Below, one piece after another: positions 1-10,609 of a stretch of DNA of 35,583 bases. The notes below the pieces were generated by a model. It had not been told where the DNA came from, searched no databases, and worked only from the letters and a program-made list of their open reading frames with translations. Source of the DNA: Larix sibirica. Taxonomy: Eukaryota > Streptophyta > Pinopsida > Pinales > Pinaceae. Location: assembly GCA_004151065.3 (NCBI GenBank), contig NWUY0304086237.1, forward strand, positions 1,948-37,530, read 5' to 3'. A program made the position numbers and the translations under genes. Numbering within the stretch: position 1 is the stretch's first letter; each line of letters starts with the position of its first letter.

Positions 1-170
1 ACCTGCACGAATGGTGTAACGACTGCCCCGCTGTCTCCAACATGGACTCAGTGAAATTGAAATCTCCGTGAAGATGCGGAGTACCAACGGCTAGACGGTA
101 AGACCCCGTGCACCTTTACTATAACTTGGCAGTGACAACCTCTTACGAATGTGCGGGATAGGTGGGAGGT
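1..170 (+). rRNA. rrn26: Mitochondrial large-subunit (26S) rRNA, partial
   Basis: This is the domain IV/V stretch of large-subunit rRNA, corresponding roughly to E. coli 23S positions 1955-2110. Conserved landmarks read in order: the ACCTGCACGAATGG block at the window start, GCTGTCTCC at 31-39, the GTGAAATTGAA and GTGAAGATGCGGAGTACC blocks, then AGACCCCGTG and CCTTTACTATA before GGATAGGTGGGAGG. The last part belongs to the peptidyl-transferase region. The gene runs off the left edge. On the right, recognisable similarity stops at about 170, near the base of the L1 stalk, and none of the later landmarks (the TTTGACTGGGGCGG or GGATAACAGG blocks) appears downstream. The base matching E. coli A2058 is T. 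The piece is either a truncated copy or the end of an interrupted gene; a truncated copy seems more likely because a dispersed repeat starts at the break. Confidence 0.9.
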
Positions 171-544
171 TCATAGCCCTCCTAACTAAGTGATTCCTGA
201 TCTAGGGCTAAAGGTCTAGTTATTTCTAGCAGGTGGTGGTTTGGTGGTCCAAAGGACAACTGCCAACAGAATTTTTTTGTCCCTATTGGGGCCAGGTGGG
301 ATACTGATTGGAAACTGAGACTTCGAACTTATATATTCTCGATTGAGAACTTACTTAATGATATCTTCTCTCTCTACCTACGAGACCTTGGCACCGATCG
401 AACCACTTAGTGACTTTACGCTGATATCACAACAAAACCGACTGATTGATCAATTGATTGACCGCTGAAAGCCTAGTTGGGACGAAACAGGGCGGGGCGG
501 GACCAGGGTGAAGAGAAAGAGAACCGCAGCATGTTAAATATCAA
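168..544. repeat. Dispersed-repeat segment fused to the rRNA break, then unassigned sequence
   Basis: From about 168 the sequence stops resembling rRNA. It shares GTTCATAGC and then CCTCCTAACTAAG with 18073-18098, where four extra bases separate the same two words. It therefore appears to be a member of the family that fills 17.05-18.5 kb. After about 235 nothing was recognised: there is a TTTTTTT run near 275 and mixed sequence, with no coding frame of note. Confidence 0.5.
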
Positions 545-800
545 TTGTTGTAACTTCGGGCAGTATTGAACTGGGTGATTCGAGAGAACTTCGGTGATGT
601 ATGTAACTGGGCCATGTTGAGAACTGGAGATGTGGCGTTGGCTGTAAGGTGCAGCATTCATATCTTTCAACTGGGTGTGATGCGGCCAGGTTGATTAGAA
701 AACACAGGTTCCACTGAGCATTTGGCATAAGATTGCGCTATTGTTACCAGCTGGGTGTGAACTGGTTGAATTGCTAACCGTGGCATTAGGTAACTGCATT
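545..800. repeat. Very diverged tandem repeats built on ACTGGGTG
   Basis: The phrase AACTGGGTG or a close variant recurs near 571, 605, 669 and 750, each time followed by a G/T-rich stretch with short GATG and GGTTG words. Spacing is irregular (about 35-80 bases). Two short words here (GTAACTTCGGG and GAGAGAACTTCGG) resemble parts of large-subunit rRNA, but they are too short and wrongly ordered to call. The small minus-strand open frames across this block have no recognisable product and look like by-products of the repeats. Confidence 0.4.
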
Positions 801-1958
801 CGATAACAGGGCGCTGAGAGAACTTTGGGCTGTTATAAATTGCCCTGCAACTCTTCATATCTGTTATATAAGTATCTTTGGTTTCATATTAATGATCAAA
901 GACAAAAATTCCTTGGGATAGGTCTATCAGTGGTGAACAAGGATAGGAAACAACCTTAGAATATTGTCCTGGAGATGCATCTGGGAAGATTTTCCTCTTG
1001 CACCAGACCATTTGTGGTTCTGGTAGTGGAGTCACCAACCATCCCTTTGAGTTGGACCTTTTTTAAAATGGACTGGGAATCCATCTTTTCAAGGTAAGTT
1101 ATTTTACCAGTGGAGTTGCACTTAGAGGAGTCACCTTTCAAAAAACTTCCTTGATTCTTAGCAAATAGGCACATGTAAGCAGTTCCTCAAGGAAAAGAGA
1201 GACCTCTCTCTATGGTAAGGCGTACCTCACTATGCTCAAAAAAGAAAAACACTAAATAATACTACACGGATTATCCAGCGGTTTGCTTCCTCTCTTACTT
1301 GAAACAAATATTATGTTGTATCTCGAGATAGAGTCCCTAACAATGATGCCACTCCTCATGTTGTCCCCCAGGTTCTTCCCCTCTCTCTCACTAGGGTCTA
1401 AATGTTGTGGTATGATGTGCGAGGTGCACCTCTCCCGTGCCACTCTAGGCCTTCGAGCTAGTTCTCAGGCCAAATGGGGTACCCTCTATTTCCCTATGGT
1501 AATTATCTTAGTCTTTTACATAATAACAATTTGATTTGCTTTTATGCTTTGATAAGATATATGTTTGCTTTAGATGTGGTGAAAGGTAAAATACTTACAG
1601 ACTGCTGCAAGTAGAGTTAATTAACCCCATGCCAAAGGGTACCTTAATCATGATTCCATATTCACAATACATAGTGCTATAAAATGAACAAGCATCATAA
1701 GAAGAAGCAACTCATTACTTTATCATTTAACGATTTTATTTTACACTAAAAAGAAAATGGGCAAGACAAGAATAGATCCATTGATTCATTCAACACCAAA
1801 TATAAGATAGAAAATGGAAGAAATCATGCATAACTTGCTTTAGTTTTACTATTTTGGCTTCTTTCCCCCTTTTGTAAACACTTCCCTTTTCAGTTTGGGA
1901 AGGTAGCTTCTCCTATGATGAGGCTACAACTCTAGATGGTTGAGAAGGTACCTATTGT
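801..1958. other. No recognisable gene
   Basis: About 1.15 kb of unassigned sequence. A minus-strand frame of 72 codons (1174-956) contains the phrase LKGDSSKCNSTGKITYL, faintly like the post-protease region of copia-type polyproteins, but it lacks catalytic residues and I do not call it. A 63-codon minus frame (1443-1252) and an 83-codon plus frame (1283-1534) overlap each other and have no family I recognise. From 1545 the sequence becomes A/T-rich. Confidence 0.4.
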
Positions 1959-2455
1959 TTAGGCATCTAAGCAAGTGGGGGATTTATTGAGGTGGACCTC
2001 GTTGGTGGTCCTTTGTGGCATAATCATATATGATGCTGAGCAGTCGCCATCCATGTTCATTGACTGTCTTGCTACCACTTCAAATTCTAAGGGACTTTTC
2101 CTGCTTTGTTTTTCCATGTAATCAATGGGGCCCAGAGAGAATACAAGGCATGTAATAAGGGTCCAAGTGGCGATCGATAGACACATCTGATTGTACACTT
2201 CCTCGGGTGAGGGAATAACCCCTTTCCTTTGTCTGTTACATTTGTTAGTCCACCTGTCGCTACCTTTAGTAATCCCTTGTACTTGTCTGGAGAGTGGAGC
2301 CTCTTTTGGTCATCCCATGGGCATGGGAGGCCATCATTAATCATAGTGCCCATAGCAGTTAGGAATTTTCTAATAGGATGTTTTAATGCAAAGGCCTTTC
2401 TATAAATAATCCTCTGAAATGAACAATAGTTCATCCACGTAGAAATCTCCAACAT
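1959..2455 (-). other. Two overlapping unrecognised open frames
   Basis: Reading leftwards, one frame of 122 codons (2455-2087) overlaps a second of 79 codons (2198-1959). The second contains a hydrophobic stretch, ATWTLITCLVFSLGPID, which could span a membrane. The frames lie downstream, on the same strand, of pseudogene A, so together they could be a frameshifted remnant of the same inserted element. No catalytic motif or known family is visible, and either frame could be open by chance. The interval 2456-2650 to the right is A/T-rich and holds nothing I recognise. Confidence 0.25.
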
Positions 2456-2650
2456 AAGAAGGATAGCAGATTCTAATCCATATAGATGGATATATATAAT
2501 TTATAAATTAGAGAATGATAGATAATATGATTGATTATTTACAATGGCATGTGATGTTGTGTATAAATATATATTTAATGGTCACACACTTTAATAGACA
2601 CATATTTTATACATTTGCTCTTTAGCTATTATTATTATCATTTCTGTTCA

Positions 2651-4293
2651 CTACATCCTACAGCTCGTAAGTTTGTTGTTACAGGTATCAACGTGCATAG
2701 AGATAGACATTTTGACTAGGATTTTGTTTAGGACCTGCTCAACCATCTCTGCCACGCTAGCCCTGAGCTCCACCTTCTTTCGTGAATCATCCAAATACTT
2801 TATTACCCACCTGTGAAGACCATTAAACTATAGGTAATATTGCAGTTGGTCTCTTAGTTTGGGAACATCATCAACTACATAACCCCAAACTATGCTTTCG
2901 ATGGTTTTCATTGTAGCCAGTAGTGTAGCATATGCTAAGGTCTCTTCATACCTTTTCCTCTAAGTATTCCATTCTTCTGTTAATGTTTCCACCTGATTCT
3001 TTTCCTCATGCCATTTCTTCTCAGTCTCTTCCATCTTTTGCCCCTGCTTTTTTAGATATTATTTGCTTTTGTAAGCTAGGTTTTGGGCACTTGTGGCTTG
3101 GAGTAGGCTTTCCCGGTGCTTTTATCTCCACTCCTCCACTTATTTTAGGAGTTGTTCAACTCTTTTACGGAGTTTGACTTCATAGTCTTAGAGCTCCTTG
3201 CATAGAAGGCGATGGAGTAAGGAGCTTGGGGAGCCTGTAGGGAGCTGACTCAACCCCATAAATCCTAATAACCACGACATTCACCCCCAAGAACTAGTCC
3301 CATTTCCCATGGCCATCACCTAGCTGTAGGTAAGTCCTGATATCATCATGCATTCTTTTAGGTTCTCTCCCTGTGATGACTGAGAAGGCAATAAACATGA
3401 ACTCATTGATTAACTTAAACAGGGAGGAATCTGGCTCTCCTTTCTTGACCCATGGCAACCAGTAAAAACATTTGGTGGGCCTTCCATCCTTGAATTCCTA
3501 TAGTCCCAGGTGAGAGGATGTGTGGCTCTAGTAGAAAATGAATAGGTATACTAGGTAGGATGGATAGTATAATATTCTATTAGTTCGGAAACTGGCCAAC
3601 TATTGTCTGATGTTAATGGCCAAAGTCTCCACATATATGAATGAAGGGGTCGGGCGACCATGGAACAGGTCAAGTATGGCTGCCATGCTTTCATCAATTG
3701 TATAATAATTATCCCTCCCTAGGATCAATATAAAGAAAAAAAAGGGATTCCTAGACCCACTTGGCAAAATTCTTGGTCCTTAAAGGGGTCGGGGTAATTT
3801 GGGTAGCGCCCTGGTTGTACAATAGTTTTTTTTTAGATGGATCCTTTATGCTCATTGGTCATTACCCTATACCGATTTATCTTTACTTATGTAGATAAAA
3901 CAATGTTTATTGTGAAAGTCCCCAGCATGGATGGTATAAATGGACTAATCGTTGATTCAAAAATATATATTGACCATGAGCGGATATAACAGATGAGGTG
4001 GAGGGTTTTTAATGGGGCATAGTTCCACAAATTTGGTAAATGGGTAGACGTCTGAGACCTTGTGCTATGCTAGCTTAGAAGTCTGGTGGGAAGTCCCTTT
4101 CACCCCTTTGACAAATTGCTCATAGGCAACCCCGATTAGCTAGCGAGGAGTGGAAGAAATGAGTGTAGGTTACTTTGGTGAATTCATCCATGAAAGGGGG
4201 TTCCTTTGAGGAAAATACATCGCTCGTGTCTGAGCGACGCCCCATGGAATGGGAAGACGACCCTTTGGAGGTAGCTTTAGAGGCTCTCGTCAT
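2651..4293 (-). pseudogene. Decayed gag-like coiled-coil reading frame (pseudogene A)
   Basis: A long decayed frame reads leftwards. The first ATG is at 4293 (MTRASKATSKGSSSHS), giving a Ser/Thr-rich start. A protein-like stretch runs from 3686 to 3294 (131 codons including the terminal stop, three internal nonsense codons) and includes LINEFMFIAFSVITGREPKR. After a shift to another frame, 3181-2651 (177 codons including the terminal stop, five internal nonsense codons) encodes a charged coiled coil, for example MEETEKKWHEEKNQVETLTE, then a mixed segment ending in a TAG at 2653-2651. The architecture, a globular domain followed by a long coiled coil, resembles gag-like proteins of plant nuclear retrotransposons, but no zinc knuckle, protease or reverse transcriptase was found. 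It is broken by nonsense codons and at least one frame change, so it is non-functional. The segment 4293-3690 is the least certain. Confidence 0.55.
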
Positions 4294-5333
4294 GGTGGAT
4301 TATATGGGGTTACAGAGGATTGAAAGGGGGTAACGACTCTAAAGTCTAATCTACCAGGCAAAATAGAAAAGTTTGTGGAGGATTTCACGGGGTGAAAAGC
4401 CTTGAAACTAAATTATCCAGTATACATAAATAAATTCAATTTTATCTACAGGTGGCAGCTCAAAGGTGGTAGATTGCAAAAGTGTTCGATAGTGGTGGTG
4501 GATTGTCTTCAATCTTGTTAATTTTACCGGAGCTCCTATCGTATAAGGACTTGCATTTAGAATGAAGGAGGGAGGGAATTCTTTTCCGCTTTTCATTAAC
4601 CAAACACCACTTCCTGTGGGATTTAATTTGACATTCACGTCTCTTAAATGGCGAATCAATACTAGCATGGATATTTTGGCTTTTCATGGCACAAAACATG
4701 GCATCTTCTGATAGGTGAGAGAGATCTTATGCTTGGGTCCCGATGGGGGGATTTTTGCTTCTGTGGGTGGATATCCCAGATTCTCTTCTGGGAATACTCT
4801 TTCCTTTAGTATTACCCCCGCTCGGGCATCTTGAAACTCCTATCCGATGTGCCAGCCTGAGTAGATACAACAGGTAACCATAAGGAGTGGATCTGCTTTT
4901 TGGCGTTACAGGTTGCTTTCTTTACTGAGTTTTGAAGCAGGTTAAATTATTTCTTTATTTCACTTCTGTACCCAGCTGGTCAGACCTCGAACTTAGGCTT
5001 TCCAGTCCTTATTGCTTTGGCTTAATGAAGTCGCTTCGCTTAGTAGAGTCCTGGTTGTTATATCGCGTTTGTACAGACAGACTTATTGGGTGCTAAGATC
5101 CTTTGATACAGTCATCGATTCTCTAGAGAGGGCACAATGACCATTTTTGTTTAAAGAAGGCAAAGCTATTAAAGTGAAAACACTTTGCACTCTGATGAAA
5201 GGAGAGGGTTTAGATAATAGTTAGGCGTTGGCGGGGCCTTATTCATGAGAAAGTAGGGGCTTTCTTAATATAAATGATTATAAGTACAGTGGTAATGCAG
5301 TAAAGCAGGCTTGGTTTCTATTAGAAACACCTT
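4294..5333. other. No recognisable gene; two overlapping minus-strand frames
   Basis: Two overlapping minus-strand frames lie at 4668-4408 (86 codons) and 4699-4460 (79 codons). They read well as peptides but match no family I know, and their overlap suggests one remnant with a frameshift or chance. They lie just upstream of pseudogene A on the same strand and could be its damaged leader. From 4700 to 5333 I see mixed sequence with no repeat or gene signal. Confidence 0.3.
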
Positions 5334-5435
5334 CCTGCCCGGTGCGGGAAGGTCGGAGAATGATTGATAGTAGAATCGTTCAAAGAAGCGCGTCATTCAC
5401 CCCAGCATACTATTAAGGTAGGAAATCGAAACCGG
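5334..5435 (+). pseudogene. rrn26: Degraded fragment of 26S rRNA
   Basis: Bases 5334-5360 match the highly conserved large-subunit block CCTGCCCGGTGC followed by GGAAGGTCGGAGAA, equivalent to about E. coli 1830-1855. The following 75 bases align only loosely with what should come next: CACCCCAG near 5398 in place of GAAGCCCCAG, and TTAAGGTAGGAAAT at 5413-5426 in place of CTAAGGTAGCGAAATT, with the intervening AAACGGCGGC block missing. In an intact gene this segment directly precedes the piece at window positions 1-170, yet here it lies 5.3 kb downstream in the same orientation. It is best read as a rearranged, decaying copy. Confidence 0.6.
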
Positions 5436-5445
5436 AAGTAGCGTC

Positions 5446-5679
5446 ATGAGGATCGCCTGCTCCGGATCAGCTGCTTATTCCTTTGCCGAACTTGAAATAA
5501 GTCAATTAACATTTTGGTCAGCCTACGTACCGGAACAAGTGCTAGAGCCAGTGATCAAGAATGGTCCTACCTACCATCGCTCCCCCAAGAGAAGGGAAAA
5601 TAGAAATGCACTTTTTTCATCTAATGAATGGAATTCCATTACCTTTGATCGGTGGCACAATACGGCTGGAGGAGAATAA
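5446..5679 (+). other. Unrecognised 77-codon open frame
   Basis: An ATG-started frame directly follows the degraded rRNA fragment and ends in TAA. The product would be small and soluble with no signal peptide or membrane span; it contains SQLTFWSAYVPEQVLEPVIK. I recognise no family. Plant mitochondrial genomes often carry such short frames next to rearrangement points, and most are not translated. Expression is not supported by anything in the sequence. Confidence 0.2.
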
Positions 5680-6780
5680 ATAGAAAAAGGAGTGCTTTCC
5701 CCAAATCTTTTTGTTGTTTAGACGCTCTAAATGTAATCTCATTGATCAGTAATGGACCTTGCTTAACCCAGATAGAGGGCACAGCGAGCGCTTGACGAGG
5801 CTAACTAAGGAAGCCTACCCTTTCTAATGGACAAATGCGAGGGAAACAGAGCTGTTCATCCACCTCGTAATCTAGTCATCGACCTCAGAAAGGATACCTC
5901 ATCAATCGTGAGGTCGTGATCCATTATATTTTTATTCAATGAAATGGTGGAATAGGAGTAGTTATCAGGCTTACCTCCTATATAAGGTAGTCGATCTAAG
6001 GCTTACCTTCTCGATAAGGGAGTAACGCCTCGTGTGTATGGAATATTTCAGAGTTGGTCGGGTTTACATTCCGGGTCGGGAGCGGTTACGATGCGCTCAA
6101 TAAAGCTTTAGCCATTTGTTGGGGTTTTTATTATCCGAACAATTGGCCTACGCGATGCCGGAATGATGAGACACTCAGATGCTATTCTGAGCGCCCGCCT
6201 AAACTCCGCCCCTATTGGAAAGGTTCTCCAGGACCGCAGTGCTGGTGGCGGTTAAGAGCCCCGGAGATATCTTTCCGTACCAAAGCATAAATGCCCATCT
6301 TACCGGTATATTGGCGAAGTCCGGTAAGATCCCCACCCAAACCCATAGGGGAAGGCTAAGGCGAGGTGAAAACCGAGATTGGTCCCCAAACCAACCGAGG
6401 ATGCTCGATCCCCAAACCACAAAGTTAGAGTCACTTTTAACTACCAGTGCTGTATCCGCGACGGGCTCGAGTTCCGCGGCCTCACCCTCCCTTTGGATTC
6501 GAAAGGAAGGACGATTTCAATGCGAAAGGAAATGGCGAGGGCTAACGCATTGCATCAGCACCTGTATTGCCAAAGATGGCATGTCCCTTACGTTTATATA
6601 GATATACCCATTTTTGCTGTTGGTAATACACCCATCGCCCAATCTCGGAGGCACCAGTAACAGGCAATAAGCTGACAGTATTCATAGATGACCCGGAACA
6701 GACTATGGTTATACAACTCTTACCTTTATTGTCTCCTCTCCTACCTATACTATTGGAATCAGGTAAATTGCTGACTACTT
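5680..6780. other. Unassigned sequence with short open frames
   Basis: A short imperfect duplication lies at 5968-6030, where AGGCTTACCT recurs with about 33-base spacing. At 6215-6601 and 6379-6660 two plus-strand frames of 128 and 93 codons overlap. The second (MRKEMARANALHQHLYCQRW within it) reads like real protein but begins with a TTG codon, has a stop just upstream and matches nothing I recognise. No RNA gene was found. Confidence 0.3.
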
Positions 6781-7290
6781 CCACCAGACAAATGGAAGCT
6801 AGAGCTGGAAGGAATGATAGTAAGGCTGGAACTAGTGAGTATGCAGGTGGATCCGTAACAGGATATCGATCTACGACTGGCTTTGGAGCTGTAACAACTG
6901 CTGCTTTAGGTACCTACGCCTTAGCTTACTCTACCCGTGCCTATGCAACCTTTGCTACTGGGACTGTCTCTGCTACCGGTGGTTCTGGATCTCGATCTCA
7001 CTATTTTGAGTTCTTGTTCGAGCTAATTCAGGTGCGGATATAGGTGCATTTGTCCTTGTAAAACAATCCAAATCCGGTGCATCAGGACGAAAGAAAGCTT
7101 GTGGTTTTTCCAGTTCCTGTGTGAATGTGTAAATTGACCCAGTGAACTATATCTGGTTGACTCAGTAGTGGAGGTAGAGACATAGGCATAGGTCGCAGAG
7201 ACAGAACTAATTGCAATGAACTTTGTGTACCTGCAAGCAGTAGATTCCACAGCAGAGGCAGAGCCAAAGCCAGTGCACTTTGTTTACCGT
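6781..7290. repeat. Imperfect tandem repeats that switch strand at about 7040
   Basis: From 6781 to 7040 the plus strand repeats words such as GCTGGAA, GCTACTGG and ACTGCTGC with poor periodicity; in one frame this gives Ala/Thr/Gly/Ser-rich peptide such as STRAYATFATGTVSATGGSG. From about 7040 to 7290 comparable words occur as their reverse complements (GTAGAGACATAGGCATAG, CAGAGGCAGAGCCAAAGCC). The open frames in this block follow from repeats lacking stops and are not good gene candidates. The style matches the array at 12.02-13.46 kb. Confidence 0.45.
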
Positions 7291-9016
7291 GAGGAAGCAG
7301 GGAAAGACACAGACTATTGGTTGGTTGGATTAGACAGCTCCAATGACTAAATTGCGCTCGACTAGTAAAGCAACAGGAAACATAAGAAACGTGAGAGGCC
7401 TAAAGAATCCTTTCCTCCAATAAATGGATAACAGTTCTCGTCGCTTTCATGAATTCTTCAGTCCCGCGGTGCCCTCTATCCATGGGCTATAGTAGAGCTA
7501 TCACCATGAATAAAGAATAGCTAGTGGTGTCTCTATATCGGTTGTTCCTCATTAGCTGGCTTAGTAGAGCGAAATAGGAGAAATAATTATATAGAATGGT
7601 TGAAAGGCAAGTCAGAAGGCAGGCAGACGTGATTAGGCAGATTGCTTATTGATGATAGGATAGGTCATATACGATATTATACCCGTTCTTTCTTCCTGAC
7701 CCTGGCAATCCTTGCAATTGGTGTTAGTTAAACTAACACAACTGGGCGTAAGTTAAGTTGATGGAAATGTATCCCTCCTTCCCTGAAGTGGTGGGAAATT
7801 CAGAAAGATAAGTGGGCATATGTAAGGAAGTAGCCAGTAATTTTTCTTTCATGACCTTTCGAAAGCAAAATCTGAATAGTGGCTTTGAAACTTGAAGAAG
7901 AACTCCAAATTGTAACAAATTGAAATCGCGATTCATATGTAACACCATACACACTCCAGTGCAACCCTGGGGTAAATGCAAATGCCAAACACCTAGACAT
8001 TTATGCAAATCTGAACCACCAATAGTGTCAGAGAAAGAAAGATATAACGCCCTACTTACCAGTTGTGGATCCAGATTAAGATCAAGGCCCAGTTGGAGAT
8101 GTGATAGTTGACCGAGTCTACCAATAGATCCAGTAAAAAAAGCAAGCAGTTTATCCACCTAGAGCACCAGTAGCAAAGGCAATAGATGGGGCATCACATC
8201 GCTCATGACCAATCAACTGGAGGATCAGAAATAACTGACTCCACTCGGTCAACAAAGGAATCAACTCGATCTTGCTATGCTGCGAGCTTTGATGCCTTTA
8301 CGCCTCTGTTCCTAGTGCCCTAGCTCCCTTTGTATCGCCTCTTACCGCGCTGAGGGTGGGTCTTGATCCCGAATTGGCTCTGCTCCTAATGTAGGACAAT
8401 AGGCCTGCTATCCATTTTCACATCCATCTTTTTTTCCTTTGATACCATGCTTTCAAGTGCGTGCTTGGCGTGTGTGGTTCCTTTGGGCGGTGTATTGGCC
8501 CTTAGAATTTGCTTAGCTGTGTGAACCTTTTCTTATTATATTCTGTATCTGACGAAGTGAATTACAGGGAAGTGGAAACTTGTTCCCGCCCATCCAGTGT
8601 AAATGCGCGGTGAGTTAGAAAAAACGCTGAAAGAACAAATGGGAACCTTCCCCTCGCTTCACCGGAAGGGCTAAAAGCACAACCAATCTATTTTGGCACT
8701 TCCCTTCGGTGGCCGAAACAAAGCGAAGGGACAAATACCCAGCTCCCTGCCAACTCACTCAGCTAGTGGCTCAAGCCGCAGATATGGACGGATAGACGCT
8801 TTCCAGTAGCAAAGGAGAAAGGTTGGGTGGGATTCCCTATTTTGACTCCGTGAAACACCGACTCTATCCATTGGGGTATCTGAGCAATTGATGTGCCTTC
8901 ACAATACAATCTAAGTAGAGGGTTCACTTGAGCTTTTTGATAGGGTCCCATAATTTCAGTTTGTGCTTGGTTCTTCGGGTTGGGTATAACCACCCATCAT
9001 AGCTGGAAAATAGCTA
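7291..9016. other. Unassigned sequence with two minus-strand open frames
   Basis: The longest frame is 141 codons (8158-7733, minus strand); it has a Leu-rich N-terminal part and no family I recognise, and shorter frames overlap it on both strands. A second minus frame (8993-8763, 76 codons) contains EIMGPYQKAQVNPLLRLYCE and lies in a stretch that looks less degraded than its surroundings, but I cannot name it. No repeats of note, tRNA or rRNA were seen. Confidence 0.3.
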
Positions 9017-9215
9017 ATGGCGGAACAGCGTACCTATGGGAACAGATCAAATTGTCGGAACATCACCTATGGGAAACAGTAGCAGATATTGAAACACCTG
9101 CTAGCAGGGATGTTGGAGCATCACTTCCATAAGGGTATGCCGGAACTGCTCTTATTTTAACAAAGGCGGATGTCAGAGCATAACCCCTAACCACTTGTGC
9201 AATACTGAAAGGAAC
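9017..9215. repeat. Imperfect tandem repeat, unit about 30-37 bases
   Basis: About five to six diverged copies begin with G(T/C)CGGAACA or a variant: near 9018 (GGCGGAACAGCG), 9054 (GTCGGAACATCACC), 9112 (GTTGGAGCATCACTTCC), 9139 (GCCGGAACTGCT) and 9171 (GTCAGAGCATAACC). Several copies also carry CCTATGGGAA. No gene function is implied. Confidence 0.6.
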
Positions 9216-9550
9216 AAGAGCACTAGAAATAGGCACTATTCATTTGTAGTTCACTATATGCTATTATAATAGTTATATATATAATATATATATATATATA
9301 ATATTTTTTTCTGCCTTATGAACCTAATTAGTATATACTATCTATATGTATTATTTGTGTCAGCGCCTATATAATTTATATATACTTAGTCTTTGCATTA
9401 GCTGCATGGGGAGCCTTAGCTGACCTTAGACTATTAGCTTCTAAGTAGTAGTAATACTAGCCCTACTTACTATAAATAGTACGGTTTTTCCGGCCCTAAG
9501 ATTGCATATCCAGATTACTTATTACTTACAGTTGTAACTGTAATTGAATG
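9216..9550. repeat. AT-rich tract with an (AT)n microsatellite
   Basis: Bases 9271-9305 form an almost pure TA run (TATATATATAATATATATA and so on) ending in a T run. The flanks to 9550 are A/T-rich with repeated TAGTA and ACTA words. No coding frame was seen. Confidence 0.75.
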
Positions 9551-10609
9551 TATATCTATCAGTGTTGCCATCCTGGGATTTACCAGGTCCCAGGGATCGG
9601 GGCCTCCGTACATACAGTGTTTGCTTCCTGCGGCTGACTGGTGACCAGTTGGCATGTGCTATTGGAGACCGACCGGGGTAGGTGATTCGGTTATGTGTTG
9701 TTGTTATCGGCGATGAGGATGGGTATAAGCTACCGGCGGGTATGGCTTGAAAGGGGCTTTATACTCTCTCTGATCGGTTATGTATTTACACACCTGTTCC
9801 TTATTCTCGTCTCTCGGTATGTATTGAAAAGGGACTTATCCTCTATTGGGGTAGTAACTAACGAAGGGTAACCTCTTTTTCCGGGTTGGTTCAATGAAAC
9901 CATGTATGGAAACAGTTTGTCTAAACAACTTATTTCTACTGGGTTCCTTCCTTATCTCATGTATGGCGGTATGGAGTAAAGACTTATTATTGCTTTCTTA
10001 CTTGATTAGCCTTAGCCCGTAGAGTGAAAGCCCTATGGACTGTTAGAGTGAAAGCTTCCTCCGTCTGTAACTTCAAGTACTATGAGCTCAAATAAGTACT
10101 AGCTATTTAATACTATTAGCAGTAGTTACTACTAGCCCTAAATAAACTACTAGCTTAAGTCTGTAGAGTAAGGTATTATACTAGCTATATAAAAAGTACT
10201 ATTAGCTCTTTCTAGTGCCTTAATATTCTATTTTATAGTTACGAGGGCGAATTAGGGTTTTTACATAGGGGAACAGAGCACGGCGACGAATAATTCTTTT
10301 TTTATGAATGAAAGGAAGTGAGAGGGGCTTAATTAAAGGGTAATGGGTAATGCAAATAGAACGGAATGCGGGTATGCAGGCGGGAGAGAATGGGATAATG
10401 CGGGGATGCAGCGCGCGTGTACTTTAGCAAATGTATTTTATACAGATAAAAAAGTAATAAACGTAAATAATAATATAATTCGCTATTGAACGAATCTCGG
10501 CTTGGATGCATCATTCTTCCAGTGGTTATTTGCTCCCTCATCGTCAATGGTAAATCGTAACCTTCCTCAATCCTGGGGATCACACCACATGTAATTGAAA
10601 CCCGGAATC
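9551..10609. other. Unassigned sequence with weak repeats
   Basis: A short hairpin CCTGGGA/TCCCAGG occurs at about 9571-9593. The phrases GTATGGCTTGAAAGGGG, GTATTGAAAAGGGAC and GTATGGAAACAG recur between 9738 and 9920, suggesting a very old tandem repeat. Bases 10020-10240 hold recurring AGAGTGAAAGC and ACTAGCTA words. The interval to 10609 includes an 84-codon minus frame (10583-10329) with no recognisable product. Confidence 0.35.

Noticed and set aside
545-610. Words GTAACTTCGGG and GAGAGAACTTCGGTGA resembling large-subunit rRNA near E. coli 1650-1690
   Set aside because: Each is short, the order is reversed relative to rRNA, and both lie inside a repeat built on ACTGGGTG.
801-850. CGATAACAGGGCG recalling the GGGATAACAGGCTGAT rRNA block
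   Set aside because: Only about nine bases match and the flanks do not follow the rRNA.
956-1174. 72-codon minus frame faintly like a copia-type polyprotein region
   Set aside because: No catalytic Asp motif, zinc knuckle or integrase motif; similarity is to a few residues only.
7733-8158. 141-codon minus frame
   Set aside because: Long, but no recognised family and open frames on both strands overlap it; not enough to call a gene.
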